The notes under the pieces were generated by a model. That model saw only the letters and a program-made list of their open reading frames with translations, had not been told where the DNA came from and ran no database searches. Shown in pieces: positions 1-7,638 of a stretch of DNA of 14,456 nucleotides (the stretch's first letter is position 1; every line of letters begins with the position of its first letter). The DNA is from Stramenopiles sp. TOSAG23-3. Its lineage: Eukaryota > Sar. Where the stretch lies: the NCBI GenBank assembly GCA_900128585.1, contig LT642566.1, positions 1 to 14,456 of the forward strand, read 5' to 3'. The position numbers were made by a program, and so were the translations under genes.

Positions 1-1
1 C

Positions 2-790
2 AAGAAAAAAGGCGCGGAAGTTCTGAAGGGAGAGGTTGCGAATGTGCGCAATGCATACGAAGAGAAGACGAACGCGCACAGGGTAGACCGCGTCCTTTTG
101 AAAGATGGGCGCACTCTGGCTTGTGACATGTTTTTGGTCGCCTTGGGGCCATGGTCTGTGCTTGCAGAAGACTGGTTTGCGGATACCTCATCCCTGTCCG
201 TGCCAATGGAAGGCATAAAGAGCAGCTCGATCGTTCTGAACCACCCGCCAGGGTCGATGCAGAAGCCGTTTGCTTTGTTTTGTGGGGAAGATGATCGCTT
301 CAACACACACTTAGAAATTTATCCCAGGCCGGATGGGAGTATATACATGTGCGGGTTAGGGGGCAGTGAGCATTGTCCGAAAAATCGAATTATTGAACTT
401 ACCCCTGAAATGGTAGTTCCCGATGCCAAAAGGGTAAAAGCTGCCGTTCGCTGTTTCCAAACGTACTCCACTTCCCTTGGGAAAGGTGCGCCAGACCTTA
501 CTGCAGCATGCATGCGACCGGCCGTGTCCGATGGGTATCCAATGATGGGAAGGATTCCGAACTACAGCAATGCATTTATTGGTTGTGGGCACAACTGCTG
601 GGGGATCCTCTGGGGGCCCATTTCTGGGTTGGCGCTGTCTGAGTTGATAATTGACGGGAAATCAACAACTGTAGCTTTAAAACACTTTGACCCTGGGCGT
701 TTCAAACGAAAAGATAGTAATAATAGAACGAAAACAAAAAAACGAGGCCGGAAGGATCAAAATGGAAACGAGGTGGGTGAACAATGGTGA
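2..790 (+). CDS. DAO-type FAD-dependent oxidoreductase, 3' part only
   Basis: The reading frame is open from the first bases of the window to a TGA at 788-790, giving 262 visible residues; the N-terminal half with the FAD-binding Rossmann motif lies upstream. The visible part matches the C-terminal half of the DAO (D-amino-acid oxidase-like) fold. A KKGAEVLKGEV segment is typical of the strand after the FAD-contacting helix. It is followed by LGPWS, then ACMRPAVSDGYPMMGRIPN, then GHNCWGILWGPISGLALSELI and FDPGRF, the usual FAD-closing end of the family. The style of these motifs is close to the yeast TDA3 / fission-yeast SPAC1F5.03c group, but the substrate cannot be read from the sequence. 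After FDPGRF there is a basic, Lys/Arg/Asn-rich tail of about 28 residues that the fold does not need. An apparent internal start at 44 is a GTG and is not a real start. The gene runs in the same direction as the next two, with its own AT-rich spacer. Confidence 0.8.
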   Translation, partial: KKKGAEVLKGEVANVRNAYEEKTNAHRVDRVLLKDGRTLACDMFLVALGPWSVLAEDWFADTSSLSVPMEGIKSSSIVLNHPPGSMQKPFALFCGEDDRFNTHLEIYPRPDGSIYMCGLGGSEHCPKNRIIELTPEMVVPDAKRVKAAVRCFQTYSTSLGKGAPDLTAACMRPAVSDGYPMMGRIPNYSNAFIGCGHNCWGILWGPISGLALSELIIDGKSTTVALKHFDPGRFKRKDSNNRTKTKKRGRKDQNGNEVGEQW

Positions 791-1333
791 GCACGAAAGA
801 AGATTTATGTATATATATATAGGGTATTAATATTTACAATACATATATTGACAAATAAATACCATAATACGATGAGGACAGACGACATGGGAAAAACTGT
901 GAATTGGAAAGAGAAAGTGGGGGGGGGATCGATCGGCTTGCTTGTTGATTCTATTTGCAGCATAGACAAGACAGCTTTACTAGTTTATTAAAATTATTAT
1001 ATTTATATTTAAACTGTATTATAATTGTATATTATATAAATGTATAAAAGCTTATTATATGATGGTATAAGAAGTAAGCTGATGGGATGGATGAAAAACA
1101 AGGGCGGCCTCCTCTTATTATTGTATTACATAATTTAAATAGTCGTCTAATAATAACACCGGTAGGGCGATTCGATGCCTGAACGAATATGACCGATCTG
1201 TCCCCACGCCAAGAAAAAGTGTTCACAGAAAGAAAGGGGTTGGTGTGCGAGCAGTAATTTCAAAACTGGGCGAGTTTATTGCATTGTTGTGTTGCAACCT
1301 TTTCTTACCACAACGATAACGGTTCGAAGAATT
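791..1333. other. AT-rich spacer between FAD oxidoreductase and muramidase genes
   Basis: These 543 bases are dominated by A and T, with AT/TA runs near 807-860 and 980-1060 and a run of nine G at 919-927. No convincing reading frame is present; open stretches are short and lack codon-like composition. It should hold the 3' end of the oxidoreductase transcript and the promoter of the muramidase gene, but I recognise no specific signal. Confidence 0.6.
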
Positions 1334-2815
1334 ATGGGCCTGTCAAAATTTTACGGTGTGTTGCTCTGTTTGTTTCTTGCTTCAGATAGCTTCCGTGCGG
1401 TTGTTTCTGGCCAAGAGCTTAAGACAAATATTTTCACCAAGTTTTTGAAGAAAACCCCCACTTTTTTGAAGAAAGATGCGGATGTTGTTCGGTCGGTAGA
1501 GACAAAGCACAAAGGGGTAAAACTGCAGCCGACCTGCCAGATGACTTTCAGGGAGCAGATCTTCGACGGGGTGTGCACCACTCAGAAGCACTGCCGCCTC
1601 TCGGTCCTGGACAGTGACGGGTCTGCGCGGGATGCTGGCGGATTTTACAAGAGAGGGTACAAATCCCTCACTCAGAAGACGTGCGGAACGCAGGGTTCAG
1701 AACGGTTAGATTGTTGCGCAGAGATTCAGTGCATGAAAGGACACGGGCACTGCATTAATCCGCACGGTCCCAACGCGATAAAGTGCGGTGAGCAAGTCGT
1801 CAGTGGGCACTGCCCCGGGGCGACGATATGTTGCCCGTTTGACGACGACTCGTTCGGGGACTACCAAAAGAAAGAGTTCAAGGAACACAAGCCTTGCCTA
1901 GTCACGGAGGTGGGCGGGGCGGGGGGTGTGTGCCGACATTGGAAGACTGGGGACTGCACCACAGGGTGGGAAAGCGGCCACTGCGACGGGGCCGATAGGT
2001 GCTGCCCCAACGCAATAGATAGCGCCCAGAAATGGAAAGCAGAGCAAGTGCAGAAAGAGTGCGACCTTGTCGGACCGGCTGCAAAGCATTTAAACCTAGA
2101 CATCACGATGCTCTTAGCGTTTAAAAAGGTAGAGAGTGGGGGTGCACCCGGCGCCGTCCGCTTCGAATGCCACCTATGGAAGCGAGACAAGAAAGTTTCG
2201 GCGGCAAACAAGAAAAAGATGCCGTGCTCCATAATGCCCGGGGATAGTTTTTCCAAGGTTGCCTCGGAATCCAGCTCGAACGCGTTCATGAAAGCGTACA
2301 ATTTCGACAAAGCAGGTGCCATCCGTGCGACATCTTTCGGGCTTTTTCAAGTCATGGGCGCGTACCTTCTACGCCTCGAATCAAACCCGCAAAAGGCGCT
2401 AGACCTTTTTCGGAAACACAGCAAAGAGGTCAGCATGAAACTGCTTGCCCTTTGGTTCAAGGACCCCTCTTGGGGCGCCATCGCTGCCAAGCGGGCGAGA
2501 AAAATAAAGAGCTCTTCCGCGAAGCACATAGACGACTGGAAATTCGTCGTGCGAAAGTACAATGGCCCCGGCCAAGTGAATTATTACACCCAAAAGCTTA
2601 GAGAAGCGTACAATTTGTACGACGGTAGTTGCCCCGACGCGTCAACGTACAGCACCGATGATTTTCTTCGTGGTGTTGAAACGGTTACCGCAAGCGTGAA
2701 CCTCCGTACGGAAGATCTCATGCGAAACCGTCGCGGGGGGTTGTTCCAGGAATTCTTGCACAGAAATACAAAGATGTTGCTGGTCGATTCCAGAAACCAT
2801 GAGATGGAAGCATAA
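1334..2815 (+). CDS. Secreted Cys-rich protein with phage-type N-acetylmuramidase domain
   Basis: Predicted protein of 493 residues. The start at 1334 is chosen because it is the first ATG (A at -3, G at +4) and opens directly into a signal peptide (hydrophobic about residues 6-18, likely cleaved near 26). Residues 68-224 hold three six-cysteine modules each ending in CC: C68-C128, C133-C167 and C188-C224. The second and third share C-x8-C-x5-CC and the phrase SGHC/CDGA..CCP. About 240-430 resembles the N-acetylmuramidase family of phage endolysins and bacterial lysins (PF11860, DUF3380). The signs are LLAFKKVESGG with probable catalytic Glu267, RFECHLW, TSFGLFQVMG (334-342) and VVRKYNGPGQ..YY..KLREAY (406-426). 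The family cleaves the glycan backbone of peptidoglycan. A tail of about 60 residues follows. The inferred role is digestion of bacteria in a food vacuole or outside the cell. The domain order (signal, Cys modules, muramidase) points to acquisition of a bacterial or phage domain fused to eukaryotic-style secreted modules. The domain call is firm; the exact specificity is not. Confidence 0.87.
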   Translation: MGLSKFYGVLLCLFLASDSFRAVVSGQELKTNIFTKFLKKTPTFLKKDADVVRSVETKHKGVKLQPTCQMTFREQIFDGVCTTQKHCRLSVLDSDGSARDAGGFYKRGYKSLTQKTCGTQGSERLDCCAEIQCMKGHGHCINPHGPNAIKCGEQVVSGHCPGATICCPFDDDSFGDYQKKEFKEHKPCLVTEVGGAGGVCRHWKTGDCTTGWESGHCDGADRCCPNAIDSAQKWKAEQVQKECDLVGPAAKHLNLDITMLLAFKKVESGGAPGAVRFECHLWKRDKKVSAANKKKMPCSIMPGDSFSKVASESSSNAFMKAYNFDKAGAIRATSFGLFQVMGAYLLRLESNPQKALDLFRKHSKEVSMKLLALWFKDPSWGAIAAKRARKIKSSSAKHIDDWKFVVRKYNGPGQVNYYTQKLREAYNLYDGSCPDASTYSTDDFLRGVETVTASVNLRTEDLMRNRRGGLFQEFLHRNTKMLLVDSRNHEMEA

Positions 2816-3536
2816 ATCTGATTTTTTTGTAACCTAAAACTACTACGAATGAACAAACAAACACCGACCATTATTGTAACATTCGCGTATTTAAACTATT
2901 CTATATCTAAACTATATAGTTGTTATTCAACAAACGACTTCAATAATAGTCTTCTTCTAACAAACAACAACACAACATCATAATATCGTCGTTTGATAGA
3001 CGATCAAAATTGAATGTTGTGAATTTTATAATACTATAGTATCGCTATATAAATAATACAATACATATATGAATAATAAGAAGCTTCTTTTTTTATTTTT
3101 TATATTTTATATTTGATCATCGATCGTGACACTACGTCGTACTACATTCTAAATACATATTACATTATCTTGTCGTCTTGTATTACATTAATACATTGAA
3201 TAGTGTAACAAACTAAAATTCCAACCAAGGCACTTTACTAAAAAAACAACTGGAAGTAGTTATAGAACTTGGTATTAAAAAACTGGTCTGGATGGTGGTC
3301 GGTTGATCGATGATTGCATTGATGATTGTATTATTTATTAATTCATTCTCTCCTTAGTTAACGACCTAAACAATTGGAAAATTAATAATCGAAAGTATTT
3401 CATAGTTGAAGTTGGTGTATATTCAATTGTTCTCAACCTTATCTTTTTGTTCTTGTGTTTTGTGAGAAGGGTTTCCTTTGTTCGTGATCCCTCTGCTCGA
3501 TTGTGCACAACGTCCACCCGTGCGTGGGGAACAATA
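2816..3536. other. AT-rich spacer, no gene seen
   Basis: These 721 bases separate two genes on the same strand. They are strongly AT-rich, with short repeated motifs such as GATGATTG around 3308-3330 and T-runs near 3087-3110. No reading frame with coding character was found. The frame of the downstream gene is open back to about 3447 but has no ATG there, so I leave that part untranslated. Confidence 0.6.
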
Positions 3537-4442
3537 ATGGGGCGAAATGGCAGTGTCGGTAAAGACTCCGCCCTGGAGGCATTGTATCAGGTTCAAAAGC
3601 GTCGTGGGTGGAAAGAAAGGCCTAGGCCGTCACAACCGAACTTTTCGAGCGTCATAACGGCAATAGATCTGTGGAAGGGAAAGTCCTACTGGGCCATTAA
3701 TAAGCTCTCTTCCTCGCCACGGAAAAAGACCAGGGACGCACTGCTGCACACCGTGTCTGCCTGGTTGAACCGAAGAAAGAAGCGTGGGGGGCCGAGTAAG
3801 TTTGTCGAAGCAGGCCTGGCAAAACGGTTTGAAGAGGAAATCATGCGGGCGGGTGATGCTGAAATAGCTGGGGCAAAGTGCAACAGCGCGACGTGTTCGG
3901 CGGGAGGAAAGCCTCGTTGCTCCGCGAAAAAGGAGTCGTCAGTCCCCACGTCAAAACCCTCCGAGAAGAAATACCTGAACGCCACGCAATGTCCCGTTTT
4001 GCACACTTGCCCTGAGGCCGGTGTCCACGTAGATTTTATGGTGGATGGAACTCTTGAGTGCAAGCACCGTGCAACGTCGCGAAAATGCTGCTACGACAGT
4101 CAGGACCACGTCCATGTTGGAAATTTGGCAATGTTGGATAGTTCGGAATGGGAGCAATGGGGGGAATTAGTGCAGGGCTTGACCAACCACGGGGGGCTAG
4201 CTGTTCAAGAGGGCGAACACAAACAAGGCCATGAACACGCACAAAGCTGTGGGCATCGTGCCGTATTGCACAAGTGCCCCGAAGAAGGGCCGCATTTGGA
4301 CTTTATAGTAGATGGAGAAATCCAATGTCGGCATCGGTCAAACTCTCTAACGTGCTGCGATGACACCCATGTAGTCGTCGAGAACATGAACGAAATAGAG
4401 CAAACGGAGTGGGACAACCTGATAAAACTATTGGGAGAGTAG
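3537..4442 (+). CDS. Unrecognised protein with two tandem Cys/His modules
   Basis: Predicted 301-residue protein starting at the first ATG of the frame (A at -3, G at +4) and ending in TAG. I do not recognise the family. Residues 1-110 are basic and helical, with AIDLWKGKSYWAINKL and AWLNRRKKRGGP. The spacing faintly recalls helix-turn-helix regions of Psq/CENP-B or Tigger-like proteins, but this is weak. Residues 111-145 are a low-complexity linker with C115, C120 and C128. Two copies of a module of about 60 residues follow, at about 152-214 and 238-300. Shared positions are LHxCPE, GxHxDFxVDG, a CxHR pair, S, CCxD, HVxV, and a helix with E-W near the end (W205, W292). Conserved Cys and His suggest metal binding; His-rich HKQGHEHAQSCGH joins the copies. 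No signal peptide or membrane segment is seen, so a nuclear or cytosolic site is more likely than secretion. It lies downstream of the muramidase on the same strand with its own spacer. Function unknown. Confidence 0.8.
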   Translation: MGRNGSVGKDSALEALYQVQKRRGWKERPRPSQPNFSSVITAIDLWKGKSYWAINKLSSSPRKKTRDALLHTVSAWLNRRKKRGGPSKFVEAGLAKRFEEEIMRAGDAEIAGAKCNSATCSAGGKPRCSAKKESSVPTSKPSEKKYLNATQCPVLHTCPEAGVHVDFMVDGTLECKHRATSRKCCYDSQDHVHVGNLAMLDSSEWEQWGELVQGLTNHGGLAVQEGEHKQGHEHAQSCGHRAVLHKCPEEGPHLDFIVDGEIQCRHRSNSLTCCDDTHVVVENMNEIEQTEWDNLIKLLGE

Positions 4443-4650
4443 AAGGCCACTTTAGTGAGTCCTTCGTAGAGAGGGCAGGGGAGGAAGAGAGTGCTTGCGT
4501 TTGTGTCGTGTCATGTTTTTAATTTATTTTTGCATTGTGATTTAAACAATATATACTTTTTTTTGTGTGTGTGTGTTTTTTTTTTTACGTTAATTCACTT
4601 TTGTCTTGTTAAACAAATTACTTATTAAGCCGCTGCTTGGGAAATCGCAC
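4443..4650. other. AT-rich 3' flank with poly-T / GT microsatellite
   Basis: Downstream of the Cys/His-module gene there is an AT-rich stretch with a T-run, a short (GT)n tract and a second T-run at about 4557-4586. It leads into the repeat array. No gene is visible. Confidence 0.6.
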
Positions 4651-4666
4651 AAGGATTGAGTCACCT

Positions 4667-4804
4667 ATGAGTGAGATATCGGATGAGGAAGTTGATTACG
4701 GTTCATTTGCAAGCATTGCCAATCCAGATACCGATTCGGATTTTCAGTTTTCAGTTCGCAGTATATTCAGTTCGCAGTACATTGTTTTTAAAAAAAATAC
4801 TTAA
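4667..4804 (+). pseudogene. Acidic peptide fragment, repeat copy A
   Basis: A 45-codon frame from ATG to TAA within repeat block x. It begins MSEISDEEVDYGSFAS and continues through IANPDTDSD, then departs from the other copies into a sequence repeating the phrase SSQY. The frame is open upstream to 4613. It looks like a fragment of a longer acidic protein, perhaps the N-terminal region of a mobile-element protein, but no recognisable domain is present. It could also be a very small gene; I consider a decayed fragment more likely. Confidence 0.4.
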
Positions 4805-5089
4805 ATAACAGCCAATTTTCTTGCTTTTTTTTAATTAAAAAAATAGAACAGCCAATATTGTTTTTGTTGTAACAACGTGTTGTCAATCCAAATACCCGAT
4901 TCGGATAAAATGCATGAGTACATCGTGATAGTCTAAACTACTTTGTAAGTGACAAGGGTGTATTGATTTTAGTAAAATCACAGGAGCAGAGATAAATCCG
5001 CAGTATGCGAATGAACGTAAACCTTTAATGGACAAAAGGAGCAGATTCACTTTTTCGTGTTGTACAAGAAGAAGATAAATTTTAATTAA

Positions 5090-5215
5090 TCTGATTCATT
5101 TACTAGTGAGCCATCGGATGAGGAAGTTGACTACGGGTCTTTTGCCATCGACGCAAATCCACCTACCGATTCGGACCACGCGTGGAGTACATCTGAGCAT
5201 GATAATCAAGACTAA
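5090..5215 (+). pseudogene. Acidic peptide fragment, repeat copy B
   Basis: Open frame of 41 codons after an in-frame TAA at 5087-5089. It contains SEPSDEEVDYGSFA, NPPTDSDHAW and ends STSEHDNQD before TAA at 5213-5215. The ATG of copies A and C is lost here. It shares the acidic core with copies A and C; most differences in the aligned core from copy A are synonymous third-position changes. The same end sequence recurs near 5880, where a one-base insertion breaks the frame. Confidence 0.4.
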
Positions 5216-5410
5216 ATAACAACGGTATATTGATTAGTAAATCGACAAAAGAAGAGATAAGTTCGCCGTACATGAAGGAACGTAACATTTAATGGACGAA
5301 AGGAGCAGATTCGTTTTCGCGGTACATGAGGAAGATAAATTTTAATTAACACTTTATAAATCACAGCCAGTTTTTTGTTTTTTTATAAGTAAAAAAGGAT
5401 TGAGTCGTCT

Positions 5411-5572
5411 ATGAGTGAGATATCCGGCGAGGAAGTTGATTATGGGTCATTTGGAAGCATTGCTAATCCATCTACCGATTCAGATCATGCAAGAGCAAAG
5501 ATAAGTTCGCAGTACACGAAGGAATGTAAACCTCGAATGTCTAAATCTAGAGTTCAGTTCGCAGTACATTAA
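5411..5572 (+). pseudogene. Acidic peptide fragment, repeat copy C
   Basis: A 53-codon frame from ATG to TAA. It opens MSEISGEEVDYGSFGS, continues IANPSTDSDHA, and then runs directly into block z (AKISSQYTKECK), ending ..RVQFAVH. Block y is missing, so this copy looks like an internal deletion that fused x to z. As with copy A, coding status today is doubtful. Confidence 0.4.
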
Positions 5573-5612
5573 TTTTAGCTTCCTCATACCCTAAGTAAAA
5601 AATGTTTCAACA

Positions 5613-5661
5613 GATGCTTTAATATATATAGTATGTATGGATGGATGCTTTAATATATATA
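5613..5661. repeat. Short direct repeat with AT microsatellite
   Basis: The 18-base phrase GATGCTTTAATATATATA occurs at 5613-5630 and again at 5644-5661, separated by GTATGTATGGATG. It is a local duplication inside the repeat-rich spacer, probably slippage in AT-rich DNA. Confidence 0.7.
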
Positions 5662-5798
5662 TATGATAGTGCTTTTTTAGAAAAAAATAAATTACATAGG
5701 CATAGTATGTTTTAAGACTCTCATTTTAAATCAATTACTATTTCAGTTCCAACCCAAGTGCTTTCTTTAATACATTCGTACCTCGAAATGGCACAAGT

Positions 5799-5819
5799 TA
5801 CCTGTACAGGGTACAGGTA
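5799..5819. repeat. Palindromic hairpin with 3-base loop
   Basis: A perfect 9-bp inverted repeat (TACCTGTAC and GTACAGGTA) with loop AGG, inside the repeat-rich spacer. It is flanked by the weaker symmetry AGT..ACT. Its role is unknown; it may be a short element or a chance palindrome in low-complexity DNA. Confidence 0.6.
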
Positions 5820-6132
5820 GTTAACTATATTTTGACCACGCATGGAGTGTACATCTGAGCATGATAATCAAGACTAAATGACAACAGAATTTTGATTTGT
5901 AAATCCACAAGGAGTAGAGATAAGTGCGCCGTACATGAAGTAACGTAAACCTTTAATATGGACGAAAGGAGAAGATTCATTTTGGCACGAGAAAGCTACA
6001 TTTTTTATTACTTAAATAACAGCCAATTTTTTGTTTGTAAATATATAACAGCCAATATTTTCTTTTTATTTTGTAGTTTGCACCAATTTCCTTCCTTTAA
6101 AATTCGCCATATATTTTTGACCAGTTAACTGC

Positions 6133-7638
6133 TTAGTGCCCGTGTCCTGCGTGCGGATCGGCGGCTGCACCACCTTCATCGGCGGCCGGCATGTTCTCGC
6201 AGTGCTTGTGGAACGTGAGAATTATGGCAATTATCGCGAACCCCAACATAACTATCGCAAAGTGCAGAAGCCGGTCTTTCTTCTTGACCGTCAATAACTT
6301 TGGCATGCACTCTACGCAACCGATCCAGACATATGCACCCGCAGCGAAAGCCAAGATGAAGCATTTAAGTTCCTTGCCCACCGGAGCGGAAGCTGCAATA
6401 GCGCCACCGATCATGCAGGACAGGCCCGAAAGAAAATTCATCAGCAGCGCCTCGAACGTGGACATTTTTCCCGCTCCCCGGAGAACCAAAAAGTCTGCCC
6501 ATTCTTGCGGAAGCTCGTGCGCCACGGCACCTGCCATGACAGCCCATCCCATGGCAGCATCGCAGGTCGTAAAGGCTATCATAACGGCGAGACCGTCCGC
6601 AAAATTATGCAGAAAGTCACCCACCAACACGGGCCCAACGACGGTACCCCAGTTTTTGGGGCGAATAGCAAACTTGCTGTCCGGCGTCTTGTCATTCGTC
6701 TGTGGCAAATCGGTACTTTTCCCGACTTTCGCACGGAGCTGGTTCACATTGCCCATCTCGATCTCCTTGATCTCCTTGGCCGTCCCGACTTCATTGAACT
6801 GGACGCCAAATGCCCAATTAATCCCCAAATTAACGATAAAACCGAGGAAAAGAGCGATGCCGACGAAAAAGTTGTTCGAATTTTCGTTCCCGTACCCCCA
6901 GGCGCCGTCGATGATTCGTACACTCTCTGGAATGATGATCAGAACGCTTACCGAGAGGAGTGCCCCGCACGCGAAAGCGGCGGACGTCGTTATCAAGAAT
7001 TCGGGATTTCCGGACGATTTAATGCATGGAAGCGTCGCAACGATGCCTATTAGTGTGCAAAATGACACGATTAGGCACGCCACAACTCCAAGGCCCACGT
7101 TGGACTTTCCATGGTCATCATGGTGCCCACCACTCTTTTTCCCAGGCTCTGTCGCTGTCGCTTCGTAGGCCTTCCCTGAGGCGTCCAGCAGTTCAAAATC
7201 AAACTCGCTCGTTAAATGTTGAAAGAAGAACGCGTGGGCGGAATCTGACGCTACTGTGAACCTGTATGCTGATCGTGGCGTCGTCTGGTCGAACTTGAGC
7301 GAGTACAACGTGTTCGTGGCGAGTTTCCCTGAAAATCGGTTTCCAAGCACTTCGGTGGCGCTTCCATCCCACAGCGTCTCCGCGGCGGCCTCGACCGTCT
7401 CGATCCCGTCTGTGGTTTTGGCAGTTGTAGTTACGTACGAAAAGTTGCAGATGGCATCCGCGTATTTTCCACCCTTTTTAGAAAAGTAAATGGTGTAATT
7501 TCCTGTCTCGGCGCTTTCGTGCAGGTCGTAGACCGCTGCAAACTCCCATTTATGCGAGGACCCCCCCAGGGCGGGTTGCAACATGAGGACGGTTGCGAGC
7601 ACGCACGCAAGGACCCCAATTCTGACGGTTGGCTTCAT
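6133..7638 (-). CDS. ZIP (SLC39, LIV-1-like) metal transporter
   Basis: Predicted 501-residue membrane protein that should import zinc, iron or another divalent metal into the cytosol across the plasma or an organelle membrane. A signal peptide (1-25) precedes an extracytoplasmic domain of about 150 residues ending in a His/Asp-rich GGHHDDHG (170-177). Eight membrane segments are predicted at about 181-204, 213-238, 256-279, 331-357, 361-383, 395-417, 424-446 and 456-477. The two metal-site motifs are HNFADG in TM4 (344-349) and HELPQE in TM5 (374-379). Compared with the LIV-1 consensus HEIPHE, the second His is Gln; from memory, Gln at this position is common in bacterial ZIP proteins. The loop between TM3 and TM4 is charged rather than His-rich. 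The C-terminus ends in AGHGH, a second possible metal-binding tail. The start is the first ATG ahead of the signal peptide (G at -3). It reads opposite to the upstream three genes; the repeat array ends about 60 bp from its stop. Confidence 0.95.
   Translation of the reverse strand: MKPTVRIGVLACVLATVLMLQPALGGSSHKWEFAAVYDLHESAETGNYTIYFSKKGGKYADAICNFSYVTTTAKTTDGIETVEAAAETLWDGSATEVLGNRFSGKLATNTLYSLKFDQTTPRSAYRFTVASDSAHAFFFQHLTSEFDFELLDASGKAYEATATEPGKKSGGHHDDHGKSNVGLGVVACLIVSFCTLIGIVATLPCIKSSGNPEFLITTSAAFACGALLSVSVLIIIPESVRIIDGAWGYGNENSNNFFVGIALFLGFIVNLGINWAFGVQFNEVGTAKEIKEIEMGNVNQLRAKVGKSTDLPQTNDKTPDSKFAIRPKNWGTVVGPVLVGDFLHNFADGLAVMIAFTTCDAAMGWAVMAGAVAHELPQEWADFLVLRGAGKMSTFEALLMNFLSGLSCMIGGAIAASAPVGKELKCFILAFAAGAYVWIGCVECMPKLLTVKKKDRLLHFAIVMLGFAIIAIILTFHKHCENMPAADEGGAAADPHAGHGH

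Larger units (their letters stand above)
4651..6075. repeat. Array of about four degenerate 310-bp repeats
   Basis: The most complete unit is about 5090-5395 and has four blocks. Block x is an acidic reading frame containing GAGGAAGTTGA(C/T)TA(C/T)GG. Block y ends in GAGCATGATAATCAAGACTAA. Block z runs from GAGATAAGTTCGC through GTAC(A)TGAA..AACGTAA to GGAGCAGATTC and often GAAGATAAATTTTAATTAA. Block w is ACAGCCAATTTT followed by a T-rich tract. Copies of x lie at about 4651-4740, 5090-5180 and 5396-5490, with a decayed x/y remnant near 4883-4940. Block y recurs at 5170-5217 and 5833-5880. Block z recurs at about 4970-5089, 5233-5349, 5492-5535 and 5918-5985. Block w recurs at about 4806-4865, 5363-5390 and 6015-6072. 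Copies differ by substitutions and small indels, so the duplication is not recent. No terminal inverted repeats or transposase core is visible. Confidence 0.85.

Noticed and set aside
1289-1333. An earlier start for the muramidase gene
   Set aside because: The first codon there is TTG, and the signal peptide begins directly after the ATG at 1334.
3447-3536. A longer N-terminus for the Cys/His-module protein
   Set aside because: The open frame has no ATG before 3537; the region looks like a 5' leader.
4651-6075. CRISPR array
   Set aside because: The repeats are long, degenerate and unevenly spaced, carry reading frames, and sit in eukaryotic DNA.
6191-7168. A 325-codon frame on the + strand antisense to the ZIP gene
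   Set aside because: It lies opposite a well-supported gene, its protein has no recognisable motif, and it follows from the G+C-rich codon use of the ZIP frame.
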